In this document: piece by piece, positions 8,459 through 17,470 of the stretch
Layout of the letters: the number at the start of each line of letters is the position of its first letter
How positions within the stretch are numbered: position 1 is the first letter of the stretch
Translations under genes and position numbers: made by a program
DNA from: DATKWS01 sp035529435
GTDB taxonomy: Bacteria; Krumholzibacteriota; Krumholzibacteriia; Krumholzibacteriales; Krumholzibacteriaceae
Length of the DNA: 48,467 nucleotides
Direction: 5' to 3'
Assembly (NCBI GenBank): GCA_035529435.1
Contig: DATKWS010000065.1
Location: forward strand, 1 to 48,467
The notes under the pieces: model-generated
Seen by the model: the letters and a program-made list of their open reading frames with translations, nothing else
Databases searched by the model: none
What the model was told of the DNA's origin: nothing

Positions 8459-9531
8459 CCGTCCTCCGTTCTCAGATACTTCTTGATTGCTTCGATATGC
8501 TCGATCGGCGTGGGATCCTTCCCGTACTCGACCGCGAGATACACGCTGGCCAGGTCACCGAGGACGAGTATGGACAGGAGGCGCTGAAACCTCCCCTCGC
8601 GCCCCTGAACCCCCACGCTGTCGATCATCACCGCCCCGCCGGTGAGCGGCTCGAGCATCGAATAGGTCACATCCATGCGTTTCTGCACGCGGGGGTGGTC
8701 CTCGATGTCCCTGAGCATGATGACAAAGAGATCCTCGCGCATCTTCTCCGGGCACTCCCACCCCGTGACCTCGTTATGACCCAGCTCGGGGAATATGTTC
8801 GAGAAGGCCATGCTCTTGCTGTTCTCGTTGAACTGGCACTTCCACCGGTAACCCAACCCTCCGAGCAATCCCCCGCCGCTGTATATCAATGGAATCTTGC
8901 CGTACAGCTTCTTCGCGAGCTGGAGCGCGGCGTTCCCCGTCTGCTCCGCATCGAGCGAGTACCTGCGGGCAAGCCTCCTCGTCTTGCGTACCGCACTACC
9001 GACCTCGTCGTCCGTGACGCTGTAGATACCCAGGTTCGAAACGAGGCGAAGGAGCGGTGTGAAGAGGTAACCGATGGCCGCACGCGGGGGCATCCCTCCC
9101 GGCACGGTGAGTACCGGCACCCGCGCCGCGGCGGCCTCTGTACCGAGCCGGCCTCCGGAGGTGATCACGGCGAGCGGGCATCCCAAGAGCTGGGCATGGT
9201 GGAACGATTCGAGCGTCTCCTCCGTGTTCCCGCTGTAACTGACGCACACAACGGCCGTATCGCGATCGGCGAACGTGGGAAGCGCGTATCCCCGCGCCAC
9301 GTGGATCGGAATGGTCGAATCACGAGCGATCAGGTCCCTGAGCAGGATCGCCCCGATGGCCGATCCACCCATCCCGCACACGACAATGGGGGCACCGGGC
9401 ACGGTGCGCGAGAAGGCGAAATCGCCCGCCATGCGCCAGGCGGCGTTGATCTGATCAGGAATGCCGATGACATGATCGATCATATGATCCTGATCGATGT
9501 GATAGTACCGTGCGGAGTTTTCCGTTCCCAT
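8455..9531 (-). CDS. Bifunctional phosphoglucose/phosphomannose isomerase
   Basis: Interconverts glucose-6-phosphate or mannose-6-phosphate with fructose-6-phosphate. The 358-aa protein is of the SIS-domain family first described in archaea. It has GMGGSAIG (residues ~50-57), SYSGNTEET (~98-106), and the active-site segment CQFNENSKSMAF with the following PELGHNEVTGW. The start has GGGAAGG just upstream. It lies between enzyme I and a sugar nucleotidyltransferase. It therefore stands between sugar uptake by the PTS and both glycolysis and nucleotide-sugar synthesis, which is inference from context. Confidence 0.93.
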   Translation of the reverse strand: MGTENSARYYHIDQDHMIDHVIGIPDQINAAWRMAGDFAFSRTVPGAPIVVCGMGGSAIGAILLRDLIARDSTIPIHVARGYALPTFADRDTAVVCVSYSGNTEETLESFHHAQLLGCPLAVITSGGRLGTEAAAARVPVLTVPGGMPPRAAIGYLFTPLLRLVSNLGIYSVTDDEVGSAVRKTRRLARRYSLDAEQTGNAALQLAKKLYGKIPLIYSGGGLLGGLGYRWKCQFNENSKSMAFSNIFPELGHNEVTGWECPEKMREDLFVIMLRDIEDHPRVQKRMDVTYSMLEPLTGGAVMIDSVGVQGREGRFQRLLSILVLGDLASVYLAVEYGKDPTPIEHIEAIKKYLRTEDG

Positions 9532-9590
9532 GGCCTTCCCGCGCAGCCGCCGCGGCGATTCGGATCATTGGCGATCCGCAAGGACGGCTA

Positions 9591-11378
9591 TCAGGGTACC
9601 TCCCTGACGAGTTCCTGGAGCTCGGGGCGCTTCTCGCGTATGTACTGATCGAGCAATTCGCGGACCTGCGCCAATGTCGATTTCTGTAATGCTTTTTTTA
9701 CCAATAACTTCGCCTCGTCGTAGGTTATGGAGCGAATGATCTTTTTAATCTCCGGTATATGAACGGGGCTGGCACTGAGCTCATCGATGCCGAGGCCGAT
9801 CACGACGAGCGCGGCGCGCACCCGGGCGGGCATCTCGCCACATATACCAACCCATATATTGCCCTTGTGCGCGGCCCGCACCGTGTCGTTGATGAGCCTG
9901 AGAATGCTCGGATGGAGGGCATCGTACAGGTATGAGATCCTGCTGTTTCCCCGGTCGACCGCGAGAGCGTACTGGATGAGATCGTTGGTGCCTATGCTGA
10001 AAAAGTCCACCTCGTGGGCAAGCCGATCGGCAATCGCCACCGCCGAGGGGGTTTCTATCATGATGCCGATCTCGACATCCTCCCCGATCTGGTAACGCTC
10101 CTGCTTGAGATCCTCCTTGACCTCCTCGCAGATCGCCCTGGCAGCCAGCACCTCCTCCATCACGGAGATCATCGGGAACATGATGCGCACCCGTCCGTGC
10201 GCGGCCGCCCGAAATATGGCCCTGAGCTGCGCTCTGAATATATCCTTGCGCGCCAGGGTGAAACGGATGCCCCTCCACCCCATAAAAGGATTCGCCTCCT
10301 TGTTGTTGACTACCCACTGGGCGATCTTGTCCCCCCCCACGTCGAGCGTTCTGATTATCACGGGATCCGGGGCGATGCGCCTCACGATCTTGCTGTAGAA
10401 TCGGTACTGTTCCTCCTCGCTGGGAAGGGTATCGCGGGTTATAAAAAAATACTCGGTGCGGAACAGGCCGATCCCCTTGGCGCCATGACTGATGACGTCG
10501 TCAACCTCGTCCTCGTTCTCAATATTGCCGGAGAGCTCGATCGTACGGCCGTCCAGGGTCACCGCGGGGTAATCCTTGAGGATCAGGAGTTCCCGTTCGA
10601 GCTCGAGGAACCTGACCCGGGCTTCTCGGTACGATACCACCGTTTCCGGCGTTGGATTGAGAATGACCTGCCCCGTATTGCCGTCCACGATGATCATATC
10701 GTACGATCTCGTCCGCGTGCTGAATCCGTCCAGCCCGACGACCGCCGGTATGCTCTGGGATCTGGCGAGAATGGCTGCGTGCGATGTGCTGCCACCGATA
10801 TCCGACACGAAAGCGAGAACGTATTTCTTCTTGAGTCCCGCGGTATCGGAGGGAGTCAGGTTCTTGGCGACCACGATCGCCTTTTTGCGAAGGTTGGCCA
10901 ATCCCTCGACCTTCTGCCCGAGCAGATGCCGGGTCACGCGGCGTTTCACATCCCGGATGTCCTCGGCACGCTCCCTGAGATACCCGTCCTTTATGTTCAT
11001 GAACGCCGTCAGTACCTTGTCCAGCACCTGGCTGAAGGCGAAGGCCGCGTTGAACCGTTCATCCCTGATCAATCCGATGGTGTCGCTCTTCATCTGCTGA
11101 TCGGCCAGTATCAGGCGGTGGGAATCGAGTATCTTGGCGTGCTCCTCCCCCATCTCGTCCTCGAGCGTGCGGTGCAGCGTGTCGAGCTCCGCCTCGGTTT
11201 CCGAGAGAGCACTTTCGAACAGCTTGATCTCGCTCTCCACGTGATCCTCGTCGATGCGATCCTCGGTGATCGCGAGGTTCTCGACATTCACGACGAACGC
11301 CTCGCCGATCGCGATCCCCGGCGAGGCCGGAATACCGTGAAAGATCAACTCGCTTCTATCGGCCCGCGCCCTATCCAT
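9591..11378 (-). CDS. ptsI: PTS enzyme I (phosphoenolpyruvate-protein phosphotransferase)
   Basis: Starts the PTS phosphorelay by taking phosphate from PEP and passing it to HPr in the cytoplasm. The 595-aa protein has the phosphohistidine motif GGSTSHAAILA (His at about 200), the PEP-binding GLFRTEYFF and DVGGDK segments, FSIGTNDLIQYALAVDRGN, and the active-site cysteine in GICGEMPAR. An N-terminal HPr-binding helical domain is present. Start: ATG 11378 has AAGGA at good spacing, while the GTG three bases earlier is also possible. It overlaps or abuts the ptsH stop. The family assignment is not in doubt. Confidence 0.97.
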   Translation of the reverse strand: MDRARADRSELIFHGIPASPGIAIGEAFVVNVENLAITEDRIDEDHVESEIKLFESALSETEAELDTLHRTLEDEMGEEHAKILDSHRLILADQQMKSDTIGLIRDERFNAAFAFSQVLDKVLTAFMNIKDGYLRERAEDIRDVKRRVTRHLLGQKVEGLANLRKKAIVVAKNLTPSDTAGLKKKYVLAFVSDIGGSTSHAAILARSQSIPAVVGLDGFSTRTRSYDMIIVDGNTGQVILNPTPETVVSYREARVRFLELERELLILKDYPAVTLDGRTIELSGNIENEDEVDDVISHGAKGIGLFRTEYFFITRDTLPSEEEQYRFYSKIVRRIAPDPVIIRTLDVGGDKIAQWVVNNKEANPFMGWRGIRFTLARKDIFRAQLRAIFRAAAHGRVRIMFPMISVMEEVLAARAICEEVKEDLKQERYQIGEDVEIGIMIETPSAVAIADRLAHEVDFFSIGTNDLIQYALAVDRGNSRISYLYDALHPSILRLINDTVRAAHKGNIWVGICGEMPARVRAALVVIGLGIDELSASPVHIPEIKKIIRSITYDEAKLLVKKALQKSTLAQVRELLDQYIREKRPELQELVREVP

Positions 11379-11650
11379 CACCGTTCCTTCTCGGAGAAGT
11401 TGCTGTCAAACATATCGACAAGGTATTGCATGGCTTCACGTTCATCCTCGCCATCGATTTCGATCATGAGCTCCGCCCCGAACTCCGCTCCCAGTCCGGC
11501 GACCCCGAGAATGCTCTTGCCGTTGACCTTCATTGAATCCTTGGAGATCATGACCACCGCCTTGAACATGTTGGCGGCCTTCACGATCTCACCCGCCAGC
11601 CGGAGATGAATGCCGTTCCGCATATTCACCTTCACCTTCTCGGTAACCAT
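11378..11650 (-). CDS. ptsH: HPr phosphocarrier protein
   Basis: 90-aa phosphocarrier between enzyme I and the IIA domain. His15, the PEP-dependent phosphorylation site, falls exactly at residue 15 in NGIHLRLAGEIVKAA; Arg17 is kept, although the usual HARPA context reads HLRLA. Ser46, the site used by HPr kinase, is also exactly at residue 46 in GKSILGVAGL. With hprK 5 kb upstream in the same run, this HPr is probably under dual His/Ser control as in Firmicutes. It sits between the IID gene and ptsI and overlaps ptsI at the stop codon. Confidence 0.96.
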   Translation of the reverse strand: MVTEKVKVNMRNGIHLRLAGEIVKAANMFKAVVMISKDSMKVNGKSILGVAGLGAEFGAELMIEIDGEDEREAMQYLVDMFDSNFSEKER

Positions 11651-11712
11651 CTCGACACCATCACGTTACGTGAGATCGAACGTGCGTTATCACGATAAAA
11701 ACACCGCCCCGC

Positions 11713-12447
11713 CTATGTTACGATCAGATAGATCACCGTCGCGAGTAACACGATCACGACGCTCGACATGAACGATACTTTCCGCGGCAGACCGAACATG
11801 ACCGCCGCGGCGACAACTCCCCATCCCGAGTCGACCATCCCACCCAGCTCGGAGGCCCGGGTGAACACGAGTGCTGCAAATAATCCCGAGGTAAATGCAG
11901 CACATCCCCCCAACAATCTTTGTTCCCTGAAGAGCTGCGTTACGAGTTCCCTCCCGATACCCTCACCCCACCGTACACCTTTAATGTACCCACCAATCCG
12001 CGATTGGAAATGGTAAAGATTGTAAAAAGCGAGGAATACGACCGGTCCGATATATGAGCTATAGATAGCAAATATGCTCCCGATTGTCAATCCGAGAGGA
12101 ATCAAAATCACGTCGAAGAAATAATCTCCCCGGGCGGTGAGGACCGACGAGAGTGTACCCTTCACCTGCTCGATCTGCTCGGGCCGGATCGCCTCGCCGG
12201 CGTACCGCCGTTCCTCCATGTTGGTCACGACACCGGCGATATACGAGGCCAGTATCGGATTTGCGTTGAAATAGGATAGGTGCCGCCGCGCGATATCCCG
12301 CACGTCGGCGCCGCGGCGGTTGCATGCGTTCAGCAGGGGCACCATTACATGATAAAATCCGATCCCATCGAGAAATCGAGCGTTCCGCGAGCTCCGCAGA
12401 AAGAAGAGGCGCCACATTTGATTCCAGCGCGAAACCATCACGATCAT
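11713..12447 (-). CDS. PTS mannose/fructose/sorbose-family IID component
   Basis: One of the two membrane subunits of a mannose-family PTS permease, moving and phosphorylating a sugar together with IIC. The 244-aa sequence has the IID pattern: an N-terminal cytosolic region (RNARFLDGIGFYHVMVPLL, then RRHLSYFNANPILASYIAGV), a family stretch YFFDVILIPLGLTIGSI, and C-terminal hydrophobic helices from about residue 175. It is somewhat shorter than the ~270-285 residues usual for ManZ-type proteins. Its start overlaps the IIC stop by 4 bp, and ptsH follows after about 60 bp. Confidence 0.9.
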   Translation of the reverse strand: MIVMVSRWNQMWRLFFLRSSRNARFLDGIGFYHVMVPLLNACNRRGADVRDIARRHLSYFNANPILASYIAGVVTNMEERRYAGEAIRPEQIEQVKGTLSSVLTARGDYFFDVILIPLGLTIGSIFAIYSSYIGPVVFLAFYNLYHFQSRIGGYIKGVRWGEGIGRELVTQLFREQRLLGGCAAFTSGLFAALVFTRASELGGMVDSGWGVVAAAVMFGLPRKVSFMSSVVIVLLATVIYLIVT

Positions 12448-13142
12448 CCCCTGACCAGTATAAATACGTACGATACGAGGAATCCGGCCCCGAACCAGAA
12501 GATCCTCGTCCTGATGAAATGCAACCGCAGCAGGCCGCCCACCCCGATGAACGGTACCAGCACGACCAGCGATCCGAATGTCTCACCGGAGATCCCGGCG
12601 AGGATCACCGCACCGCGGGAAAGGAGCAGCCTGCCCGCGGCGATGACGACGAACAACGTACCGAATGCATAGGCGAAATGCAGAAGCAGCAACGAGAGAT
12701 GGATCGCAGAAACGTGGAGTGACCTGCCCTCCCGGGCGTCCCGGACGGCAGGCTGGACAACGAGCGCGGCCACCCCCTCCCACCACCGGTAGAACAGGTG
12801 GCCGAGCAACGCGACGAGAATCGCCACGAGGAGGGACAACAGCAGAACGGCGCCGCGGAGCGCCGGATCGGCGCCCACCTCGCGGTTCACCAGAATGTAG
12901 AGCGCCGCGGCGGCGATGCCCGCGACGGGAAGATCGGGAATCCGCTCCCCCCGCACCGGGACATGCCCGAGGAAGATCATCTGAAAAAGGCCGCCGGCCA
13001 GCAACCCTTCAGCCGGGGAGCCGAGAAACATCCCCGTTATCAGGCCGCCGCAGAGCGGTTGAGACACCATGAGCCCGAGGGAGCTCCGGTGGTCGACGGC
13101 GAGCGCACCGCCGACGAGTGATGCCACGATGACGGGATTCAC
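12444..13142 (-). CDS. PTS mannose/fructose/sorbose-family IIC component
   Basis: Polytopic membrane subunit that carries sugar across the inner membrane in a mannose-type PTS. The 232-aa protein has multiple hydrophobic segments, with QPLCGGLITGMFLGSPAEGLLAGGLFQMIFLGHVPVRG-like blocks (key residues QPL, GLLAGG and IFLGH near 28-60) that are characteristic of IIC. It is a little shorter than the typical ~250-270 residues. It begins at GTG 13142, with AAAGGAT somewhat far upstream, 19 bp after the GH57 gene, and overlaps the IID start by 4 bp. The sugar specificity cannot be deduced. Confidence 0.88.
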   Translation of the reverse strand: MNPVIVASLVGGALAVDHRSSLGLMVSQPLCGGLITGMFLGSPAEGLLAGGLFQMIFLGHVPVRGERIPDLPVAGIAAAALYILVNREVGADPALRGAVLLLSLLVAILVALLGHLFYRWWEGVAALVVQPAVRDAREGRSLHVSAIHLSLLLLHFAYAFGTLFVVIAAGRLLLSRGAVILAGISGETFGSLVVLVPFIGVGGLLRLHFIRTRIFWFGAGFLVSYVFILVRG

Positions 13143-13161
13143 AGTGCGATTCCGTATCCTT

Positions 13162-15315
13162 TCATCGGGCGGATTTCACGGATATACCAATCGTCAGGAC
13201 CGCCCGCTCGCCGCCGGCGAGGTCCAGTTTCCACACCGGCACGACGGCGGATCCCTGGTAAACCCGCTCAAATCCCGACTCCGAGTTTGAAACGGTCTCG
13301 ATCGGAAACCGCCAGAGGAGCGTACCGGGTTCGAGCCGGAAGTGGATTGCGATGTTCAACCATTCGTCCACCATTGAAAAGGCGCCGACGCCGTCTTCCG
13401 CACCGGTCGACGCGAGGTGCCGCTCGGCGAGATCACGGCCGGGAACGCTGAAGTACCGGTCCGGGGCGTTACCCGCGAGTAGGGAAAATACGCTCTCCAC
13501 GGCGAACAGGCCCTGGAACGGCGCCTCCAGGGGTTGCACCGTGTACCGCGCCTCGATTTCGGGAGCGCCGGCGGAGATGCGCACCAGTTTCGTGACGGCA
13601 ACGTCGATCGCGCCCCCTGGAGTGTCGACCCGGCCCGTCCGTTTGAAGGTCAAACGGCACTCATCGGCGGATCGTTCCGTACGTGCCGTGTACGTTCCAT
13701 CCAGAAAATCCCCCCGCTCCCGGTAGGCCGCGCGGGAAAAGGAGTCGAGATCGGTGCGCGAATCGAGAACATGGTCGAGCAGGGACAACCGCAGGTGCGT
13801 ATCGTATACGAGATACTTTTCCAGGTCCAGCTCCTTCGCCGCGCGGATTTCGTGTATGCTTACGGCTTCCCCGGCGTTCCCGTCCGTTTCCGCGCTCCTG
13901 TCCGCGACGTTCCGGTGATAGAGCTCTTCCCTTCTCGTCAAGGTGTCGGTAAGGTTGAACGGGGGCTCGGTGATATCGAGCTCCCGCAGTGCGGCCCCGC
14001 GCGTTTTGAAGATAGCCTTCACCGCACCCGCGGCGACGACGATCTCCTCACCGCCGTCACCGTCGATGTCCCCGGTGAAAACCGACGGAAGGCCGTCACC
14101 ATACAGTTTACGCTCGAGAATCTTCTCGGCGGCGATGAGGTTGCTGAACACGGCGCTTCGCAGGTGGGGCAGGTAGAGCCCCCCGAAGAGACCGTGCCAG
14201 TATGCGCAGTTGCATTGCGCCTGGTACAGGTGATCCACCGCCCGCGCGAGGTCGTCGTCCTCACCGATGTCGCGCCGGTACCTGTCGACGAGCGAGCTGG
14301 TGAAAAGCATCCGCTTGTGCATCCAGTTGCTTTCTTCGTACTTGACGAGAAAATTGCGCCAGAAACCGCCCCGCACGATCTCGAGGGCGTCCGTGAATCT
14401 GCCGCTCGCTTGGAGAATCTCCTTCGCCTCTTTGAAAACGCGCTGCGCGCGCAGGGGAAGTGCCCATTCCATCATCTCGCTGTACGAGGCGGTCGGTAAA
14501 TATACTATTCCCTGGGGATTGGAGCTGTCTATGGCGCGCGAGAAGGTCGAAATCTCGAGCCAATCATCGCTGTTTTGCAGCGCATCGAGGAAACGCCGGA
14601 GCCAGAGCTCCTCGTAGCAGAGTGAATGGGTGCCGGGCCAGAGACCGAACTTCTCGCCGTCATCGGCGAGTACGACGATCGCCCGTCCCTCTCCCCCTTC
14701 CTCCACGATGCCGTGCAAGTAACAGATCGTCGCTTCCGGATCCTCGAACGGTATCAGGTACCGGAGCCGCTTATCGATGGGGAACACCCTGATGAACGCT
14801 TCATCCTCCTCCGTGAGGAAGAAACCCCGCATCTCATCTGAACTGAATCCGGTGCTCTTGAAGTGCGAATCGTCGACGATCACATACTCGAGCCCCGCAT
14901 CGGCGAGAGTCCGCGGCAGATGCGGATCCCAGATCCGCTCGGTGAGCCAGCAGCCCCGCGGGAACGATCCGAAACGTTCCCCGAGGAAGGCGCGCATCGC
15001 GCCGAGCTGCCCCTGGCGGTCCCTCTCCGGTATTATGGTGAGAATCGGTTCGTAGTACCCGCCCGAAATCAACTCGACCTGCCCGCGCTCCACCATCCGC
15101 TTGAGCAGCTCGATGTACTCGGGATGTTTCTCGAGGAGCCAGTTCCACAGCACACCGCTGTTGTGCAGGGCGAAAGGAATGTCGGGATAATCGTTCAGAA
15201 CGTGCAGGAAGGGTTGGTACGCCCTATGGTAGGCCTCTTCGAATACATGGTCGAAATTGCCGACCGGCTGATGGTTGTGCAGACCAAGAATGAACGTTAC
15301 TTTTCTCTCCATCAC
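13162..15315 (-). CDS. GH57 family alpha-glucan enzyme (4-alpha-glucanotransferase/amylase type)
   Basis: 717-aa protein acting on alpha-1,4-glucans, most like the GH57 4-alpha-glucanotransferases of the Thermococcus type. GH57 motifs are clear: LHNHQPVG (residues 12-19), the ELISGGYYEP block (81-90), the nucleophile Glu126 in CWLTERIWD, and the acid/base Asp at 218-219 in LADDGEKFGLWPG. The C-terminal half fits the central and beta-sandwich domains (DUF1925/DUF1926 type). No signal peptide, so it is probably cytosolic, acting on glycogen or imported maltodextrin. It lies between IIB and IIC of a mannose-type PTS. Either GTG 15315 or ATG 15312 may be the start; AGGAT lies upstream. Hydrolase versus transferase activity cannot be decided from sequence. 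Confidence 0.9.
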   Translation of the reverse strand: MMERKVTFILGLHNHQPVGNFDHVFEEAYHRAYQPFLHVLNDYPDIPFALHNSGVLWNWLLEKHPEYIELLKRMVERGQVELISGGYYEPILTIIPERDRQGQLGAMRAFLGERFGSFPRGCWLTERIWDPHLPRTLADAGLEYVIVDDSHFKSTGFSSDEMRGFFLTEEDEAFIRVFPIDKRLRYLIPFEDPEATICYLHGIVEEGGEGRAIVVLADDGEKFGLWPGTHSLCYEELWLRRFLDALQNSDDWLEISTFSRAIDSSNPQGIVYLPTASYSEMMEWALPLRAQRVFKEAKEILQASGRFTDALEIVRGGFWRNFLVKYEESNWMHKRMLFTSSLVDRYRRDIGEDDDLARAVDHLYQAQCNCAYWHGLFGGLYLPHLRSAVFSNLIAAEKILERKLYGDGLPSVFTGDIDGDGGEEIVVAAGAVKAIFKTRGAALRELDITEPPFNLTDTLTRREELYHRNVADRSAETDGNAGEAVSIHEIRAAKELDLEKYLVYDTHLRLSLLDHVLDSRTDLDSFSRAAYRERGDFLDGTYTARTERSADECRLTFKRTGRVDTPGGAIDVAVTKLVRISAGAPEIEARYTVQPLEAPFQGLFAVESVFSLLAGNAPDRYFSVPGRDLAERHLASTGAEDGVGAFSMVDEWLNIAIHFRLEPGTLLWRFPIETVSNSESGFERVYQGSAVVPVWKLDLAGGERAVLTIGISVKSAR

Positions 15316-15412
15316 CCCGTATATCCTGTCGAGTCATGGTACCGTTGTGAACTCCGCCGTGATACCGCGCCATCCCGAGGATGCGCAGCGCTTCATCGGC
15401 CGCTATTTCACC

Positions 15413-15886
15413 CTACACCACCCGCGAATTGAGTATGACCGGTTCGTGCCCGGGAAGCGCCCGCGCCTCGAGCGTTACTCCCCGCTTCACCAGTTCTCTC
15501 AGAGCACTTCTTTCTTCCTTGCTCACGTATAGATGATCCAGCAATTTTTCCTTCCCCTCACCGTAGTGCAATCCCCCCACATTCACCTCGTCGACCTCGA
15601 AACCGAGATCGATGAGCGTCAGCACGTTCTGCGGGTTCCTCACGAGGAGGATCACCTTCTCCCTGTCGAACACTCCCCCCCGAACCTGATCGACCGTGTC
15701 GGCGAGCGAGAGGATTGAAACCTTAATATCGGGGGATACCGAGTTCATGTACAGGCTTTTTTCCCACGCGTTCGCCGACACGTGATCGTCGGCGATCACG
15801 ATCCTGTCCGGCTTGATGATCCGGCCCCAGCCGATGACGACCTGGGCGTGTATCAGCCGGTCGTCTATCCTCAGAACCGTGATCAT
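15413..15886 (-). CDS. PTS mannose/fructose/sorbose-family IIB component
   Basis: 157-aa cytosolic phosphotransfer subunit that takes phosphate from IIA and gives it to the sugar. The start MITVLRIDDRLIHAQVVIGWG contains the phosphorylated His of the family (RLIHAQV, His13). Later blocks IVIADDHV, VILLVRN and VGGLHYGEGK also match. ATG 15886 is chosen because GGAGGGG lies nine bases upstream; the frame is open for 34 more codons but that part looks non-coding. About 70 bp separate it from the IIA gene, and about 100 bp of apparently non-coding sequence separate it from GH57. Confidence 0.93.
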   Translation of the reverse strand: MITVLRIDDRLIHAQVVIGWGRIIKPDRIVIADDHVSANAWEKSLYMNSVSPDIKVSILSLADTVDQVRGGVFDREKVILLVRNPQNVLTLIDLGFEVDEVNVGGLHYGEGKEKLLDHLYVSKEERSALRELVKRGVTLEARALPGHEPVILNSRVV

Positions 15887-15959
15887 GGCCTCGTACCCCT
15901 CCTTCTGCAACGTCGGTGCGGTTTCTCCCGCCGCGATTCCGGCGCACCCGCCGGCCGTG

Positions 15960-16367
15960 CTAGAAATCGAGCTCCTTGATGCTTTCACTGCCCCGGCTGA
16001 CGAGGTGGCGGACCATCTCTTCGAATCCCATTTTTCCCTGCTTGGTGAGAAAATCGAGAAGCAGGGGAAGGTTCACGCCGCTCACCACCTTGACCCCCCG
16101 GATCCCGTCAATGGCACGGGCGCTGTTGATACAGCACGATCCTCCGAAGTAATCGACGAAGATCACGGCGTGCGCACGCCCGGAATCGACAATAATATGC
16201 CGTATCCGCTGGACCAGTTCCTCGTCGCAGAGGTCCGAGCCGGATATCGCGTAGCAGTCCTTGACGGTACCGATGATGAGCTCCGCGGTGCGCAGCAGCT
16301 CCTCGGCGAGCCTGCCGTGCGTCACGATGATTCCGATCGTTCCCGTATCATCCGCCGTGCCGTTCAT
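15960..16367 (-). CDS. PTS mannose-family IIA component
   Basis: 135-aa cytosolic IIA protein of the mannose superfamily, phosphorylated by HPr on the His of IVTHGRLAEELL (residue 17). It has the Rossmann-like VIFVDYFGGSCCINSA block, corresponding to DLxGGSP in ManX, and VVSGVNLPLLL. Its ATG overlaps the hprK stop codon (ATGA), which ties the PTS operon directly to the HPr kinase gene. The separate IIA and IIB genes contrast with the fused ManX of enteric bacteria. Confidence 0.94.
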   Translation of the reverse strand: MNGTADDTGTIGIIVTHGRLAEELLRTAELIIGTVKDCYAISGSDLCDEELVQRIRHIIVDSGRAHAVIFVDYFGGSCCINSARAIDGIRGVKVVSGVNLPLLLDFLTKQGKMGFEEMVRHLVSRGSESIKELDF

Positions 16368-17332
16368 TCTGTATCGTACTTGAGGTACCGTCTCGTCTTC
16401 TTGTCACTCTCCATCATATCGACCAGCTGCTTGTCGAAACGCTTCGCGGCATCGATGCCGTACACCTTGAGCATGAAGTTCAACGCGATCGTTTCCGAGA
16501 TCACCGTGATGTTCTTCCCGGGGTAGATGGGAATGATCACCTGCGTGATCTTGACACCGAGCAGGTCGGTTTTGCGCTCGTCGAGACCGATGCGCTCCCA
16601 GTTCTTGTTCGGGTCCCAGTCCTCGAGCTGCACGACCACCTCGATCCGCTTCTGTATACGGACGGCGCGTATGCCGAAGATGTCCATCACGTTGATGATA
16701 CCGAGGCCCCGTATCTCCATGAAATGCCGGAGATGGTCGCGTCCCCTCCCCAGGACCACCTCGCCATGCCTGATCAGCTCCACGACATCATCGGCGACAA
16801 GCCGGTGTCCCCGCTCGACGAGATCGAGGGCGATCTCGCTCTTTCCGATGCCGCTCCTCCCCGAGAAGAGTAGACCGACGCCGTACACATCCACCAGCGA
16901 GCCGTGCATCACCGATCGCTGGGCGAAGACGTCGTACAGGTGATCCGTCAGTTTGTGCATGAACGGCGTCGTCGAGCGCGATGTGCGGAACACCGCCACA
17001 CCATGCTTATCCGCGAAGGGAAGAAAATCCACGGGCAGCTCGAGACCCTTCGTGACGATGATGCAGCAGAGTGGTTTCGAGAAGATCCGTCTGATCGAAT
17101 CGCACTGCTGCTCCCTCGTGAGCGAGCGCAGGTACAGCACCTCCGTCTCACCGATGATCTGGATCCGTTCGTTGAGGAAATTCTCCATGAAACCGGTAAG
17201 TGCGAACGCGGGGCGATGCACGTCCGGTACGGTTATCGGAATAGGGCTCTCGACCCGCGAGGTCAGAACGTCCAGTTCGAATTCCTCGGCGACATCCTTG
17301 TAAAATTGTTCGACCGTGTATTCGTCCGTCAC
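16364..17332 (-). CDS. hprK: HPr kinase/phosphorylase
   Basis: Bifunctional sensor enzyme that phosphorylates or dephosphorylates HPr on Ser46 according to metabolic state. The 322-aa protein has the N-terminal HprK domain and the catalytic C-terminal domain with VMHGSLVDVYGVGLL (His143), the P-loop SGRSGIGKSE (158-165), VADDVVELI with the paired Asp, and the C-terminal K-loop region KNITVISETIA. GTG start at 17332 with GGGAGGT just upstream. It heads the hprK-IIA-IIB-GH57-IIC-IID-HPr-EI run and follows hpf by about 140 bp. Its presence agrees with the conserved Ser46 in the local HPr. Confidence 0.97.
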   Translation of the reverse strand: MTDEYTVEQFYKDVAEEFELDVLTSRVESPIPITVPDVHRPAFALTGFMENFLNERIQIIGETEVLYLRSLTREQQCDSIRRIFSKPLCCIIVTKGLELPVDFLPFADKHGVAVFRTSRSTTPFMHKLTDHLYDVFAQRSVMHGSLVDVYGVGLLFSGRSGIGKSEIALDLVERGHRLVADDVVELIRHGEVVLGRGRDHLRHFMEIRGLGIINVMDIFGIRAVRIQKRIEVVVQLEDWDPNKNWERIGLDERKTDLLGVKITQVIIPIYPGKNITVISETIALNFMLKVYGIDAAKRFDKQLVDMMESDKKTRRYLKYDTE

Positions 17333-17470
17333 TGAGACCTCCCTCTACAACGAATGCCCGCCGCAGGCATCGCGATTCACAAAGCCGTCACGGCATCCAT
17401 TTCATGAACGATGATGCGATCGCCCCTATCGAACCGTCCCACCGCCGTCCGGTGCCGCGCCGTGTGCCGT

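Noticed and set aside
10014..11609. 531-codon open frame on the plus strand
   Set aside because: Antisense shadow of ptsI and ptsH with no family motif or ribosome binding site; the minus-strand proteins have complete active-site motifs.
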